From assembly GCA_964036155.1 (NCBI GenBank), contig OZ038422.1, positions 33,379,201-33,443,200 on the forward strand: 64,000 nucleotides of DNA. The letters are read 5' to 3'. Position numbers and translations under genes: made by a program. Below, in pieces: positions 63,201 through 64,000 of this stretch (positions are counted from its first letter, which is position 1; the number at the start of each line of letters is the position of its first letter). Source of the DNA: Diploscapter coronatus (Eukaryota; Nematoda; Chromadorea; Rhabditida; Rhabditidae). The notes under the pieces were generated by a model. The model saw only the letters and a list, made by a program, of their open reading frames with translations. It was not told where the DNA came from and ran no database searches.

Positions 63201-64000
63201 AAATATTATACCTTGTCCAGTCCTGATCAGTAAGCACATCGGGAATGATTTGACCCAGGTAGAGATAGAGCTGAAGATCATTATCTTAGCGACAACTTGG
63301 AAATCGCGAGACCACGTGACACGGGACATTAAGAAATAGTGTGGGGGAAAAGAAAGCCTATCATCCAATACTCTAACCTAACCCTATACTACTTCGTACT
63401 ATGTCTCGTGGTTTTCAAGTAGTCATTTTAACAATTTTGTACGAATTCAAAAGGAAGTATTTTTTAAAATTTGTTTCAAGAAAGAATTTTCTCTTGAAAA
63501 ACTCGTAAGCTTTGAAAAGAAAAACTAGGAACTTTTATTTTGTTTTTAAAAAATTAAAAAAAAAAAAAAAAAAAAACCTCAAGTTCAGCACAGACGTACT
63601 TGTACTTCCTGAGCTGTTCCTCGTCCAGCCTACTGAGGAGCCTTTCCGAAGGCCTGACCTGATCCAGAGTAATGCTGCCCGGTTTCACATATATGGCCCA
63701 GCCATACTCTTTCATTCCCCCGGTATCTTCCTCGTTTTCTTCTGATCTGAAATTTGATGTTCCTCAAAAATGTTTCCATTTCAATATCAAATTTGTACAA
63801 ATTTTCCACTTGATCAAGAAATTTGTATTTTATTTCAGAAGTACATAAACTTAAATATATATATATTCTTCATTTCTTTTAAAATTTCAAAATTCTCACT
63901 CGTAATCCAAAAATTCACGACTTTCCTCCTTGTTCTCCTTTGAAAATCGCCGAATTTGGGGCCGAAATCTCGCGAGATTTCTGGGCGGGACGAGCCGCGA
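60286..64000 (-). CDS. TRMT10C: TRMT10C / MRPP1 homologue, mitochondrial RNase P subunit 1 (5' end cut by window)
   Basis: tRNA methyltransferase of the Trm10 SPOUT family. With SDR5C1 and the nuclease MRPP3 it forms protein-only mitochondrial RNase P and methylates position 9 of mitochondrial tRNAs. Eleven exons are visible: 63900-64000 (incomplete), 63578-63746, 63212-63270, 63025-63169, 62821-62902, 62375-62520, 61882-61964, 61712-61828, 61273-61416, 60935-61042 and 60286-60421. All phases agree, giving about 429 residues in view. The first exon is Arg-rich without early acids, like a mitochondrial import signal. The middle holds a charged coiled coil (EKRDKIRAEKKRQEHQKLSEK). The SPOUT core follows: NPRVIVDMRDIP, EVVYISK, AYIVPATMDLS (its Asp lines up by eye with the family's conserved Asp), CLPIKKYVIW, and TIVKILREVNTHGNWEEAF, nearly as in human MRPP1. 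A basic tail ends the protein. The 61965 acceptor (TTTGAG) is weak. Confidence 0.87.
63556..63576. repeat. Homopolymer A tract (21) in a TRMT10C intron
   Basis: Abuts the donor side of exon 63578-63746, so the pre-mRNA intron begins with a U run directly after GU. Confidence 0.9.

Overview
This window reads as nuclear DNA of a rhabditid nematode. Genes are split by many short introns (about 40-60 nt) mixed with a few kilobase-size ones. Exons are markedly more GC-rich than the AT-rich introns and spacers, polyadenylation signals are AATAAA, and several start codons sit just behind a splice acceptor, as expected where spliced-leader trans-splicing occurs. The gene content agrees: troponin C, a transthyretin-like secreted protein, a Sre-type chemoreceptor, a vWA/C-type lectin protein, a tandem galectin and a receptor L-domain protein. 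I cannot name the species. Nothing suggests bacterial or viral sequence. I found no rRNA, convincing tRNA or CRISPR.

Layout from left to right. 1-710 (minus): start of one gene running off the left edge, and the 3' end of a receptor L-domain gene whose frame is broken. 1696-3433 (plus): troponin C (tnc-2 type), then a transthyretin-like protein. 3941-5043 (minus): a 76-residue protein I do not recognise. 5.0-13.0 kb: no gene seen. 12967-17358 (minus): small heat-shock protein (hsp-25 type) with a 3.3 kb intron holding a probable alternative first exon. 17.4-24.4 kb: no gene, but two inverted-repeat elements. 24370-27672 (plus): mitochondrial ribosomal protein uL16m followed by PGAP2, spaced like an operon. 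27.7-38.8 kb: gene-poor, with low-complexity tracts and a GC-rich island. 38764-41021 (plus): a HEXIM-family P-TEFb regulator, tail to tail with LYAR. 42258-47581 (minus): a vWA-vWA-C-type lectin gene followed 197 nt later by LYAR, again operon-like. 51038-52636 (plus): Sre receptor. 54386-56796 (plus): DOMON/cytochrome b561 reductase. 57315-59265 (minus): secreted tandem galectin with an apparent 1-nt frameshift. 60286-64000 (minus): TRMT10C/MRPP1, the methyltransferase subunit of mitochondrial RNase P, running off the right edge.

The gene models come from splicing exons by eye. For nearly every gene the phases at all junctions agree and the total length is a multiple of three, which makes them internally consistent. 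Two genes, the L-domain gene and the galectin, fail that test by exactly one base. Functional links are loose. uL16m and TRMT10C both serve mitochondrial gene expression. The galectin, lectin, transthyretin-like and reductase proteins are secreted or membrane proteins. HEXIM and LYAR are nuclear regulators. The non-genic DNA is notable for a shared family of inverted-repeat elements (20.5 and 48.6 kb) and two long hairpins lying inside introns (27.4 and 58.0 kb).
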